From: Rhizobium sp. Root1203
Lineage (GTDB): Bacteria > Pseudomonadota > Alphaproteobacteria > Rhizobiales > Rhizobiaceae
Length of the DNA: 64,000 nucleotides
Direction of reading: 5' to 3'
NCBI RefSeq assembly: GCF_001424945.1
Contig: NZ_LMCW01000012.1
Span: forward strand, 1,050,414-1,114,413
Shown: piece after piece, positions 11,366 to 19,939 of the stretch
Position numbering within the stretch: position 1 is the first letter of the stretch
How the letters are laid out: the number at the start of each line of letters is the position of its first letter
Notes under the pieces: model-generated
What the model was told of the DNA's origin: nothing
What the model saw: only the letters and a program-made list of their open reading frames with translations
Databases searched by the model: none
Translations under genes and position numbers: made by a program

Positions 11366-11413
11366 AATACCTGCGGTATTAAGATTGACCTCGGGAAAGA
11401 GCGTGGCTATTTA
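11366..11413 (+). promoter_or_regulatory. carA promoter with adjacent inverted repeat
   Basis: TTGACC (11385-11390), a 17-bp spacer and TATTTA (11408-11413) make a good sigma-70 promoter. Transcription would start near 11420, about 120 nt before carA. Immediately upstream AATACC-TGC-GGTATT (11366-11380) is a perfect inverted repeat, a candidate regulator site. The leader also carries GCGCGC arms around 11451-11470 that could fold. Confidence 0.55.
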
Positions 11414-11539
11414 CCGCCACCTGCACCAAAATTCGTGATCAGGCCTGACAGCGCGCGCCTTGCCGCGCGCCTATGCTTGCAAACCAAATGGCCGGCCAGC
11501 GTTGCCCAAGAACGTGTGGCTGCCGGAAACGGGATGAAG

Positions 11540-12745
11540 ATGACCGCGACAGCACCCTGGACAACCGAAAAGCCGACCGCCCTGCTCGTGCTGGCCGACG
11601 GCACCGTGATCGAAGGCAAGGGCATCGGGGCGACCGGCAAGATCCAGGCCGAGGTGGTCTTCAACACCGCATTGACCGGCTATGAAGAGATCATGACCGA
11701 CCCCTCCTACCTCGGACAGATCGTCACCTTCACCTTTCCCCATATCGGCAACATCGGCACCAACGATGAGGATATCGAAGACCTGACGCCGGCGGCACGC
11801 CATGGCGCGGTCGGCGTCATCTTCAAAGCCGACATGACCGACCCATCCAACTACCGCGCGGTCAAACATCTTGACGCCTGGCTGAAGGCGCGCGGCGTCA
11901 TCGGCCTCTGCGGCGTGGACACCCGCGCGCTCACCGCCTGGATCCGCGAGAACGGCGCTCCCAACGCGGTCATCGCGCACGACCCCAACGGCGTCTTCGA
12001 CATTGAGACGCTGAAGGCTGAAGCCAAGGCATGGAGCGGGCTGGAGGGCCTCGACCTCGCCAAGATCGCTTCATCGGGCCAGTCCTCGCAGTGGTCGCAG
12101 ACCCCATGGATCTGGAACGAAGGCTACGGCGAACTCAAGGCTGAGAACGCCAAGTACCACGTCGTTTGCCTCGACTATGGGGTCAAGCGCAATATTCTGC
12201 GCCTCTTTGCCGGCCTTGATTGTAAGGTGACAGTGATGCCCGCGACGACAAGCGCCGAAGATGTGCTTGCAATGCAGCCGGACGGCATCTTCCTGTCCAA
12301 CGGCCCGGGCGACCCGGCGGCAACCGGCGAATATGCGGTGCCTGTCATCCGGAAGCTGATCAAGACCGACATTCCGGTCTTCGGCATCTGCCTCGGACAC
12401 CAGATGCTGGGTCTGGCACTGGGCGCGAAGACCGAGAAGATGCATCAGGGCCACCACGGCGCCAATCATCCGGTGAAGGACCACACGACCGGCAAGGTCG
12501 AAATCGTCTCGATGAACCACGGCTTCGCAGTCGACACGAAGTCCCTGCCTGATGGCGTTGAAGAGACTCACGTTTCCCTGTTCGACGGCACCAATTGCGG
12601 CCTGCGCGTCGCCGGCAAATCGATCTTCTCTGTACAGCACCATCCGGAAGCATCACCCGGCCCGCAGGACAGCCACTATCTTTTCCGCCGTTTCGTCAAC
12701 CTCGTCCGCGAGAAAAAGGGGGAAACGGCCCTGGCGGAGCGCTGA
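11540..12745 (+). CDS. carA: Carbamoyl-phosphate synthase small subunit
   Basis: Glutamine amidotransferase subunit supplying ammonia to CarB for carbamoyl phosphate, the precursor of arginine and pyrimidines. The frame is open far upstream. The start at 11540 (MTATAPWTTEKPTALLVLADG) gives 401 residues, matching rhizobial CarA; an in-frame ATG two codons earlier (11534) is an alternative. The N-terminal CPSase domain (GYEEIMTDPSYLGQIVTFTFPHIGN) precedes the class I amidotransferase domain with nucleophile C284 in GICLGHQMLG and the HPE of VQHHPEASPGP. carB is on the same strand but 10.7 kb downstream, so the subunits are not co-transcribed. Confidence 0.97.
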   Translation: MTATAPWTTEKPTALLVLADGTVIEGKGIGATGKIQAEVVFNTALTGYEEIMTDPSYLGQIVTFTFPHIGNIGTNDEDIEDLTPAARHGAVGVIFKADMTDPSNYRAVKHLDAWLKARGVIGLCGVDTRALTAWIRENGAPNAVIAHDPNGVFDIETLKAEAKAWSGLEGLDLAKIASSGQSSQWSQTPWIWNEGYGELKAENAKYHVVCLDYGVKRNILRLFAGLDCKVTVMPATTSAEDVLAMQPDGIFLSNGPGDPAATGEYAVPVIRKLIKTDIPVFGICLGHQMLGLALGAKTEKMHQGHHGANHPVKDHTTGKVEIVSMNHGFAVDTKSLPDGVEETHVSLFDGTNCGLRVAGKSIFSVQHHPEASPGPQDSHYLFRRFVNLVREKKGETALAER

Positions 12746-12795
12746 GCTTCCCCTCGCCCGACATCTGGGCGCCGCCGTCAACCGAGAACACGGAA

Positions 12796-12831
12796 AAACC
12801 GCTTGCAGCAGATCGTTGCAGGCGGTTTCAT
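12796..12831 (+). terminator. carA terminator
   Basis: AAACCGC-T-TGCA and TGCA-G-GCGGTTT form a stem closing at 12828 followed by CATTTGTT. It lies 50 bp after the carA stop. Confidence 0.6.
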
Positions 12832-12888
12832 TTGTTGACGGGTGCATGACTGGCATCCTCGGAAAGAAGCCGGACTGAGGATAAGAGG

Positions 12889-13317
12889 ATGGAGCAAACC
12901 GACACCACCCACAGAGGAGGCTGCCTCTGCGGTGAAATCCGCTACGCCATCGCCGAAGCTCCCTTGCGCAGCAGCATTTGCCACTGCCGGACCTGCCGCC
13001 GGATTGCCTCGTCCCCGTCTCTTCCATTCGTTGTCTTTCCCGCGCGAACGTTCGTGTTCGAGAGCGGCGAACCAAGGCGCTTCGCCTCGTCGCCTGAAGT
13101 CATCAGAACGTTCTGCGGAAGATGCGGTTCGCCGCTCACCTATGGGAGCAAGTCCGACCCCGATACGATCGACGTCATGACGATAAGTCTCGATCGACCG
13201 GAGATCTATGTGCCGACGGATCATGTGTGGGTGTCGGAAAAGATCGCCTGGGACATCGTCGGAGACGACCTGCCTCGGCACTGGAAGGGCCGATCGGACG
13301 ACGGTGCGGCGCAATAA
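12889..13317 (+). CDS. GFA family zinc-binding protein
   Basis: 142 residues of the GFA/CENP-V fold, named after a glutathione-dependent formaldehyde-activating enzyme, although most members have no demonstrated activity. Zinc ligands are visible as CLCGE (C12, C14), CHCRTC (C31, C33, C36) and CGRCG (C76, C79). The C-terminal DRPEIYVPTDHVWVSEKIAW is family-typical. This is a second GFA gene in the window; the one after tdh is broken. It stands alone between carA and a MATE exporter, with a strong terminator after it. Confidence 0.88.
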   Translation: MEQTDTTHRGGCLCGEIRYAIAEAPLRSSICHCRTCRRIASSPSLPFVVFPARTFVFESGEPRRFASSPEVIRTFCGRCGSPLTYGSKSDPDTIDVMTISLDRPEIYVPTDHVWVSEKIAWDIVGDDLPRHWKGRSDDGAAQ

Positions 13318-13335
13318 GGCTGCGCCGCAGCCGGG

Positions 13336-13366
13336 ATCGGCTCGATGGTTTCGAGCCGATCGTTTT
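13336..13366. terminator. Terminator between GFA gene and MATE gene
   Basis: ATCGGCTCGA (13336-13345), loop TGGTT and TCGAGCCGAT (13351-13360) form a perfect 10-bp stem followed by CGTTTT. It serves the convergent genes on both sides. Confidence 0.75.
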
Positions 13367-13384
13367 CACCATGCATGGATCGGC

Positions 13385-14773
13385 TTATGCGTTTCGGCGC
13401 ATCAGAAGATAGAAACGCCCGCACAGCATCACGGCCGCGGCGAACAGCCCGATAAGAAAACCCAGCCAGATGCCGATCCCGCCCAAGCCGAGCGGAAAAG
13501 CGAGAGCCCAGGCGAGGAAGAAACCGATCGGCCAATAGGCTACCAGTGCCATGATCATCGGCACGCGTGCGTCCTTGAGGCCGCGCAGCAGACCGTTGGC
13601 AATCGCCTGAAGACCATCCACCAGCTGGAAAAGCCCTGCGATGACAATGAGAGGCCCGGCATAGGCAAGCACCTGCGGTGCCTGCGCGGAGTGCGTGTCC
13701 AGGAACCAGCTGGCCAAGAAACCAGGCATGATTGCGAACAGCAACCCGCCGACAGCCGAGATGACGCCGGAGATCGCAAACACGGCAATGGCCGCCCGCA
13801 CGAGGGCGACGTGATCACCCTGACCGTGGGCGACGCCCACCCGAACCGTTGCTGCCTGCGATAGGCCGAGCGGGATCATGAAGGCGATGGATGCCCATTG
13901 AAGTGCAATCCCGTGCGCAGCGAGTTCGATAGTCCCGATCCGGCCCATCAGGAGCGACGCCATCGTGAACAGGCTCACCTCGGCAAGAATGGTGACGCTG
14001 ATCGGCAGGCCGAGACGCACGACCTCCCAGAAGGCTTTCCAGTCCGGACGCCAGAATCGCACGAACAGCTCGTAACGTCGTGTTTCCGGCCTGCTTTCCA
14101 CGTAGGCGAGAATGAAGAAGAAGCCCGCCGTTTGCACGACCACCGAAACGATCGCAGCGCCCCTGAGCCCCATTGCCGGCAGGCCGAAGTGGCCGAGCAC
14201 CAGCATGTAGGCAAAGATGGCGTTCAGCACCAGCATCGCGATCGTCACGTTCAGGATCACGGCAGCTTTGCCGATGGCGCTGACGAGGGCGCGCATGACG
14301 TTGTAGAGAAGGCCCGGCAGCACGGCGAACTGCCCGATGACGATATAGCTGTGCGCAAGCGCTGCGACTTCGGGCTTCTGGCCCGCAGCAAGGAGGATTC
14401 TTTCGGAGTTGAAGAAGGCCGGCAACATCAGGACCCAGAAAGCCAGAACGACCCAAAGCCCCATGCGCAGCGACCGGCGCACGCTGACGACATCGCCGCG
14501 CCCGTAGGCCTGCGCCACCATCGGAATGACGGCAATCGAAAAGCCGGAACCGAAGACGAGAATGGTAAAGAGGAACTGCCCGGCAAGGACCATGGCCGCC
14601 AGATGTTCGGCGCCGAGCCGTCCGACGATCATCACGTCCGTCGTGTTGATGCCGAGCTGGGCAAGTTGCGCACCGATCAGCGGGATCCCGAGCGCCATCG
14701 TTGCGCGGATGTGCGCACCCCAACGGTTGTCAGTTTTCGGCGCCCGCGTTACCGCGTCGATCGGCGTGTCCAT
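13385..14773 (-). CDS. MATE family efflux transporter (NorM-like)
   Basis: Cation-coupled multidrug antiporter of the inner membrane. The longest frame starts at 14827, but that ATG has no ribosome binding site; the ATG at 14773 (MDTPIDAVTRAPKTDNRWG) is preferred and gives 462 residues, the usual length. About twelve hydrophobic segments are visible, with the two homologous halves starting at IPLIGAQLAQLGINTTDVMIVGRLG and LGLPISVTILAEVSLFTMASLLMG. Substrate unknown. Convergent with the GFA gene; the next leftward gene upstream is another exporter. Confidence 0.92.
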   Translation of the reverse strand: MDTPIDAVTRAPKTDNRWGAHIRATMALGIPLIGAQLAQLGINTTDVMIVGRLGAEHLAAMVLAGQFLFTILVFGSGFSIAVIPMVAQAYGRGDVVSVRRSLRMGLWVVLAFWVLMLPAFFNSERILLAAGQKPEVAALAHSYIVIGQFAVLPGLLYNVMRALVSAIGKAAVILNVTIAMLVLNAIFAYMLVLGHFGLPAMGLRGAAIVSVVVQTAGFFFILAYVESRPETRRYELFVRFWRPDWKAFWEVVRLGLPISVTILAEVSLFTMASLLMGRIGTIELAAHGIALQWASIAFMIPLGLSQAATVRVGVAHGQGDHVALVRAAIAVFAISGVISAVGGLLFAIMPGFLASWFLDTHSAQAPQVLAYAGPLIVIAGLFQLVDGLQAIANGLLRGLKDARVPMIMALVAYWPIGFFLAWALAFPLGLGGIGIWLGFLIGLFAAAVMLCGRFYLLMRRNA

Positions 14774-14900
14774 GACCCAAATTCCTGTGATTTCAATCGC
14801 TGACGGCCACGATGCAACGTCAGGCATCGCGACGATGTAGACGAAAATCGCGCAAATAAATACTCAGAAAGATGCAAATGATGAAAAATTCATCATGACA

Positions 14901-16163
14901 TCATGAATTCTGATGGTTCACCGCTCCGGCTGGTTCAGCGCGTGCCGACTTCACCGTGCGTACCTTCAGCAGAAACAGGATGGCGGCGACGAGAATGAAG
15001 AGAGCGGCCATCAGATAAGGCGCGCCCGCAAAAGTGACGGGCGCATCCGGACCGGTGAAATGGCCGAACAATTGCGTGAAGATAAGCGGTCCGATGATCG
15101 TCGTGATGCTGCTGAGGCTGGTCAGCGCGCCCTGCAGTTCACCCTGCGCCGAAGGCGGTACCTTTCCGGCGGCAATGCTGCGAAGCGGCGGATCCGCGAC
15201 GTTTTCCATCACCGTCAGCACGATCACCGCATAGACCATCCAGCCATGCCAGGCAAAAGCATAGCCTGTCAGGCCGACGACCGAGAAGCACAAGCCGACC
15301 ACGGCGGTTTTCCATTCGCCGAGAACAGGCACGATCTTCGGCAGCACGAAGGCCATGACGACGGCGGCGCCGATGCCGTAGATGCCGAGCGAAAGGCCGA
15401 TTTGGCCTTCGCTCCAGCCATAACGGTATGTCGAGACGAAAGACCAGACGGCCGGATAAACCGCATGCGCCAGCCAGAAAAGGAACATGACGGCGCCGAC
15501 CCAGCCGATGCCTGCATAATTGCGCATCTGCTTCAGCGCACCCAGCGGGTTGGCACGCTTCCACTCGAAGGCACGCCGGTTCTTCTCCTCCAGCGTTTCC
15601 GGCAAGAGGAAGCAGGCGGCAACGAAATTGGCGAAGGAAACCGCAGCAGCCCCATAAAACGGCACGCGAGGCCCGAATTCACCGAGAAAGCCGCCGATCA
15701 CGGGCCCGATCGTAAAACCGACGCCGAAGGCAATTCCGATCAGGCCGAAGTTCTTTGCCCGGTTCTCGTCGTTGCTGATGTCGGCGATATAGGCGGAACA
15801 TGTCGCAAAGCTGCCGCCGCTGAGACCGGCGAGCATGCGGCCGACGAACAGCATCCAGAAGCTTGTGGCCACCGCGCAGATGAGGTTGTCGATTGCAAAC
15901 GTCAGCACGGACAGAAGCAGAATGGGGCGACGTCCGAAGCGATCGCTGAGATTGCCGAGAAACGGCGCAAACAGAAACTGCATCCCGGCATAGACCACGA
16001 GCAGCCAGCCGCCATCGAGTGCTGCATCGCTGACGGAGCCACCGGTCAGCTGCTCGAGATAGACGGGCAGCACCGGCATGATGATCGCGATGCCGATCAC
16101 ATCAAGAAAGAGAATCATGAAAACGAGGAAAAGGCCGCGTCGAACGAATTTGGGATCGAGCAT
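14901..16163 (-). CDS. TCR/Tet family MFS transporter
   Basis: 420-residue major facilitator with twelve predicted membrane segments, of the group containing TetA proton-drug antiporters. The motif [14 protein letters not shown] between segments 2 and 3 is the MFS signature, and the N-terminus [25 protein letters not shown] matches Tet-type pumps. Tetracycline resistance cannot be concluded; many chromosomal homologues have other or unknown substrates. A 127-bp gap separates its start from the MATE gene start region, and the adjacent LysR gene is on the same strand upstream. Confidence 0.9.
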   Translation of the reverse strand: MLDPKFVRRGLFLVFMILFLDVIGIAIIMPVLPVYLEQLTGGSVSDAALDGGWLLVVYAGMQFLFAPFLGNLSDRFGRRPILLLSVLTFAIDNLICAVATSFWMLFVGRMLAGLSGGSFATCSAYIADISNDENRAKNFGLIGIAFGVGFTIGPVIGGFLGEFGPRVPFYGAAAVSFANFVAACFLLPETLEEKNRRAFEWKRANPLGALKQMRNYAGIGWVGAVMFLFWLAHAVYPAVWSFVSTYRYGWSEGQIGLSLGIYGIGAAVVMAFVLPKIVPVLGEWKTAVVGLCFSVVGLTGYAFAWHGWMVYAVIVLTVMENVADPPLRSIAAGKVPPSAQGELQGALTSLSSITTIIGPLIFTQLFGHFTGPDAPVTFAGAPYLMAALFILVAAILFLLKVRTVKSARAEPAGAVNHQNS

Positions 16164-16318
16164 GAGATATCTCTACAGCGTGTTGTTTCTGGAAAGACGA
16201 TCTCGTCGCCGGGGATGTTACATATCCCAACCCAGCAAACGAAACAATACGTGAACATTTCAAATCTTTTGATAGGGCTACGAGTTGCGCTGATGGAATA
16301 ACGGAACAAAAGGCGCAC

Positions 16319-17224
16319 CTAACCAGTCTTCCGGTGCTCGGCCTTGACGAAATCCACGAAGGCCCGCAGCGCGGACGGCATGTGTCTGCGGCTCGCATAG
16401 TAGAGAAACGGACCCGAAAACTCCACAGCCCACTCCTCGAGAATGGGTTGCAGCGCGCCGGCCTGCATCGCCGGCAGCAACACATCCTCGAAGGTGTGGA
16501 TGATGCCGAGGCCGGCAACCGCAGCGCCCACCTGCATTTCGATTGCGTTGGCGATCATTGGCCCGGTCGGCGTGATCATGAATGTCTCGTCCTCCCGGTT
16601 GAACTCCCACGACAACGCTGCTCCGCTCAGAAAGCGATGGCGGATGCAATCGTGATCGATCAATTCCTTCGGATGTCGTGGAACACCGCGACGGCCGAGG
16701 TAATCCGGAGCGGCCGCGGTTACATACCGCTGCCTGCGCGGTCCGATCGGCACCGCGATCATGTCGCGTTCCAATCGTTCGTCATAGCGGATACCGGCGT
16801 CGTAGCCTGCAGCAAGGACGTCGATGAACGTATCCTCCCCGACAATTTCCAGCGTGATCTGCGGATAAAGTTTCAGGAAGCGGCTGGCGAGGTCGGGCAG
16901 AAACAGCCGCGCCGCGATCGTCGGTACGTTGAGACGCAAAGTCCCGGACGGACCTTCCCGGAAACGATCGAGCTGCTCCAGTGCCGAGGCGACTTCTCCG
17001 AGCGCCGGCGCAAGCCGTTCCAGAAGCCGCTGCCCCGCCTCGGTCGGCGTCACGCTGCGCGTCGTGCGGTTGAGGAGCCGCACACCGAGCCGTTCCTCCA
17101 GGCGCCGCAGCGAATCGCTGAGCGACGACGCCGAAACGCCACGCTTGCGCGCTGCCGATCGAAAGCTGCGCTCCCTTGCAACGGCGGTAAAAGCATCCAG
17201 ATCACTGAGAGGCAGATCGTCCAT
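16319..17224 (-). CDS. LysR family transcriptional regulator
   Basis: 301 residues with an N-terminal winged helix (LPLSDLDAFTAVARERSFRSAARKRGVSASSLSDSLRRLEERLGVRLLNRT) and a C-terminal substrate-binding domain. The Ser-rich recognition helix and the DTFIDVLAAGYDAGIRYDERL stretch place it in the large group that regulates oxidoreductases. It is divergent from the aldo/keto reductase at 17334 with a 109-bp shared control region, so that gene is its likely target. The inducer is unknown. Confidence 0.92.
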   Translation of the reverse strand: MDDLPLSDLDAFTAVARERSFRSAARKRGVSASSLSDSLRRLEERLGVRLLNRTTRSVTPTEAGQRLLERLAPALGEVASALEQLDRFREGPSGTLRLNVPTIAARLFLPDLASRFLKLYPQITLEIVGEDTFIDVLAAGYDAGIRYDERLERDMIAVPIGPRRQRYVTAAAPDYLGRRGVPRHPKELIDHDCIRHRFLSGAALSWEFNREDETFMITPTGPMIANAIEMQVGAAVAGLGIIHTFEDVLLPAMQAGALQPILEEWAVEFSGPFLYYASRRHMPSALRAFVDFVKAEHRKTG

Positions 17225-17333
17225 TGTCCATTATTCCGCACAGCCTGTTCGCATTAATTCGGATTATCGCACAACGCTGCTCACTGTAGAACCCAATTCG
17301 CGACGCATGGCAGCGTCCGTCAAGGAGAGCGAA

Positions 17334-18329
17334 ATGCAGAACTATCGTTTGGGGCAGACCGGCCCCCAAGTCTCGGCCCTGGGCCTCGGTTGCATGGGGA
17401 TGTCCGGAATGTACGGCCCGTCCGACCGTGCCGAGAGCATCGCGACGATCCATGCAGCCCTCGACGCCGGGATCAATCTGCTCGATACCGGCGATTTCTA
17501 TGGCATGGGTCACAACGAAATGCTGATCGGCGAGGCTCTCAAGGGCCGCCGCCGCGACGATGTTGTCATCAGCGTCAAGTTCGGTGCCCTGCGCGACCCG
17601 GCAGGTGGCTGGAACGGCTTCGATTCCCGCCCTGTGGCAATCAAGAACTACCTCGCCTATACCCTGAAGCGCCTCGATGTCGAATACATCGATATCTATC
17701 GCCCTGCCCGGCTGGATCCGGACGTGCCGATCGAGGAGACGGTCGGTGCGATCGGCGACCTGATCAAAGCCGGGTACATCAGGCACATCGGGCTGTCCGA
17801 AGTCGGCGCCGAGACGATCCGGCGGGCGGCTTCCGTCCATCCGATTTGCGATCTGCAGATAGAGTATTCGCTGATTTCCCGTGGCATCGAGGACAAGATC
17901 CTGCCCGCCTGCCGCGAACTCGGCATATCCGTTACCGCCTACGGCGTTCTTTCCCGCGGGTTGATAAGCGGTCATTGGCAGAAAGGCCAGGGCAACGCCG
18001 CTGGCGACTTCCGCGGCTCCAGCCCCCGTTTTCAGGAGGGCAACGTCGACCAGAATCTCGCCCTCGTCGAAGAACTTCGCAAGATCGCCGATGAGAAGCG
18101 CGTTTCCGTCGCCCAGATTGCGATAGGCTGGGTTGCCGCCCAGGGAAAAGACATCGTGCCGCTCGTTGGAGCCCGCAGTCGCGATCGCCTGACCGAGGCA
18201 TTGCTATCGCGCGCCGTCCAGCTTTCAGCCGACGACTTGGCGGCAATTGATCGTGCCGTACCCAAAGGCTCGGCTGCAGGCGGCCGCTACCCGGCGGCGA
18301 TGCTCAACCACATGGATAGTGAAAAGTGA
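17334..18329 (+). CDS. Aldo/keto reductase
   Basis: 331 residues, NADPH-dependent carbonyl reductase fold. The start at 17334 (MQNYRLGQTGPQVSALGLG) has AAGGAGAG in front; the frame is open further upstream inside the divergent LysR gene. D51, Y56 and K82 correspond to catalytic residues (NLLDTGDFYG, VISVKFG). The fourth, normally a histidine in a YQHRVDP-like motif, is replaced: here it reads IYRPARLDP, with Ala at 125. That variant is shared by a recognisable subgroup, so the gene is not simply decayed. Likely controlled by the adjacent LysR protein. Confidence 0.92.
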   Translation: MQNYRLGQTGPQVSALGLGCMGMSGMYGPSDRAESIATIHAALDAGINLLDTGDFYGMGHNEMLIGEALKGRRRDDVVISVKFGALRDPAGGWNGFDSRPVAIKNYLAYTLKRLDVEYIDIYRPARLDPDVPIEETVGAIGDLIKAGYIRHIGLSEVGAETIRRAASVHPICDLQIEYSLISRGIEDKILPACRELGISVTAYGVLSRGLISGHWQKGQGNAAGDFRGSSPRFQEGNVDQNLALVEELRKIADEKRVSVAQIAIGWVAAQGKDIVPLVGARSRDRLTEALLSRAVQLSADDLAAIDRAVPKGSAAGGRYPAAMLNHMDSEK

Positions 18330-18337
18330 AGTGCCTG

Positions 18338-18366
18338 CCGGCCTCGTGAAAGCGAGGCCGGTTTTC
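18338..18366 (+). terminator. Terminator after aldo/keto reductase
   Basis: CCGGCCTCG (18338-18346), loop TGAAAG, CGAGGCCGG (18353-18361) and TTTT. A perfect 9-bp stem, 8 bp after the stop codon. Confidence 0.85.
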
Positions 18367-18370
18367 CGGC

Positions 18371-19285
18371 TCAGACGGGCTCGGAGAAGGTGTCGCATGC
18401 CGACAGCTGGCCGCTGTCGAAGCCCCGCTTGAACCATTTGGCACGCTGCGCCGATGTGCCGTGATTGAAGCTTTCGGGAACGACGTAGCCCTGGCTGCGC
18501 TTCTGCAGCGTATCGTCGCCGATCTGCTGGGCGGCATTCAGCGCCTCTTCCAGATCGCCGGCTTCGAGTATGCCCTTCTGCTGGGTGAACTTGCCCCAGA
18601 TACCGGCGAAGCAATCCGCCTGAAGCTCGACGCGGACGGACATCTTGTTGGCATCGGCCTCGCTCATCCGCTGACGGGCTTCGTTGAACTTCGGCAGGAT
18701 GCCAAGCAGGTTCTGCACGTGATGGCCGACCTCGTGGGCAACCACGTACGCCTCGGCGAAGTCGCCGGAAGCGCCGAATTGGCGGCTGAGCTGCTGGAAG
18801 AAGGCCGTGTCGAGGTATACCTTGTGGTCGCTGGGGCAATAGAACGGCCCGGTTGCCGCTGAAGCAAAGCCGCAGGCGGACTGCGTCTGCCCGGAGAAAA
18901 GCACCATCCGCGGTTCTTCGTATTCACGACCCATGGATTTGAAAATGCCCTGCCACGTATCCTCTGTCTCGGCCAGAACGGTGCGCATGAATGCCGTCAT
19001 CTCGTCGTTGGCGGGCGGCTGATCGCTTGACTGGCTTTGTTCGTAGCCCGGACCGCTGACCGATCCTCCATCGAGGACCTGCATCAGATCGATGCCCATC
19101 GCCTTGAAAATAAAGTAGATGACCACCAGAAAGATGATTGTGCCGATGCTGAGGCCGCCGCCGCGCCGGCCCATCCCGCCGCCGGTTGGAAAGCTGAAGC
19201 CCCCGCCCTGGCCCAATCCCCCCATGGAAGGATCGTTGCGGCGATCCTCGATGTTGTCGGACTGACGCCGGCCTTTCCATTCCAT
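18371..19285 (-). CDS. Neutral zinc metallopeptidase (YpfJ family)
   Basis: 304 residues from the ATG at 19285 (MEWKGRRQSDNIEDRRN), preceded by GGGGAG; upstream in-frame ATGs lack such a site. A Gly-rich segment is followed by one membrane helix (about 47-62, IGTIIFLVVIYFIF), then a periplasmic zincin domain with HEVGH at 184-188 in AYVVAHEVGHHVQNLLG and the downstream ELQADCFAG supplying the third ligand. The NDPSMGG N-terminus and the SQGYVVPESFNHGTSAQR C-terminus are hallmarks of the family. Physiological substrate unknown. Confidence 0.92.
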   Translation of the reverse strand: MEWKGRRQSDNIEDRRNDPSMGGLGQGGGFSFPTGGGMGRRGGGLSIGTIIFLVVIYFIFKAMGIDLMQVLDGGSVSGPGYEQSQSSDQPPANDEMTAFMRTVLAETEDTWQGIFKSMGREYEEPRMVLFSGQTQSACGFASAATGPFYCPSDHKVYLDTAFFQQLSRQFGASGDFAEAYVVAHEVGHHVQNLLGILPKFNEARQRMSEADANKMSVRVELQADCFAGIWGKFTQQKGILEAGDLEEALNAAQQIGDDTLQKRSQGYVVPESFNHGTSAQRAKWFKRGFDSGQLSACDTFSEPV

Positions 19286-19362
19286 GATGCTCTCCCCGGC
19301 GATGCCCATGCATGCTCTTCGGATAGTTAATATATCCGCGGGCGAGACGAATTCCAGCCGTT

Positions 19363-19851
19363 TCATGCAACGCGCTTGCGGCGCGCCGAGTGGACGACGA
19401 TCAAAGCGAGGACGAGCAGGATGAGCAGGGCGGAGAGAGCAGCCCGCCACTCGCTGCCGCCGAAGGCGACGGCGTGCATGATCCGACCCGGCACGAACGT
19501 GAAAAGGCCGGCAACGCCGATGCCGCCGAGATAGAGGCTCCTGACGATTCGCATATGCGTGCGGATATCGCCCCGCCGGGCGGCAGCGATTGCCTGCCAG
19601 CTGCCGAAGAGCGTTGCGATGGATAGAAGATGAATGGGGCTGTAGCCGTAGAACAGATCAAGCTGATGGATGAAGAAGCTCGACAACGCCGTCACCACCA
19701 TAAGCGCCAACCACGATTTGCCAAGAAATCGGTGAAGAGGCGTGCCCTTCGGTCGCAGCAAGAGATACGCGCCTAACAACGCCGCCGGCGTCACAGCGGC
19801 AACATGGATTTGAACGGCAAGCGGGGCATGGAAAAGAGGCTCGAGGGTCAT
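19363..19851 (-). CDS. DUF2306 membrane protein
   Basis: 162 residues with four predicted membrane helices. The pattern HVAAVTPAALLGAYLLLRPKGTPLHRFLGKSWLALM and IHLLSIATLFGSWQAIAAARRGDIRTHMRIV identifies DUF2306, a family with conserved histidines and no established function. The start codon has no strong ribosome binding site of its own, but it overlaps the stop of a 14-codon ORF that has one, pointing to translational coupling. Divergent from the LytTR regulator, which may control it. Confidence 0.88.
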   Translation of the reverse strand: MTLEPLFHAPLAVQIHVAAVTPAALLGAYLLLRPKGTPLHRFLGKSWLALMVVTALSSFFIHQLDLFYGYSPIHLLSIATLFGSWQAIAAARRGDIRTHMRIVRSLYLGGIGVAGLFTFVPGRIMHAVAFGGSEWRAALSALLILLVLALIVVHSARRKRVA

Positions 19852-19892
19852 GACCAGGTATTCCAGTTGAACTTGCTCGTTCTTTCCGCCAT
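19848..19892 (-). CDS. 14-codon leader ORF coupled to DUF2306 gene
   Basis: ATG at 19892 follows an AGAGGAG ribosome binding site and encodes MAERTSKFNWNTWS before TGA (19848-19850). That stop overlaps the DUF2306 start as ATGA. The strong initiation site lies before this short frame and not before DUF2306, suggesting ribosomes reach DUF2306 by termination-reinitiation. Two tryptophans in 14 codons are notable. Expression is inferred only. Confidence 0.45.
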   Translation of the reverse strand: MAERTSKFNWNTWS

Positions 19893-19939
19893 GAATTCTC
19901 CTCTCTCAATTCGAATGGCGTAAAACGGCAGGATACTTC

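Noticed and set aside
14901..16163. Tetracycline resistance determinant
   Set aside because: TCR/Tet-family similarity alone does not indicate tetracycline transport, and no tetR-type gene is adjacent.
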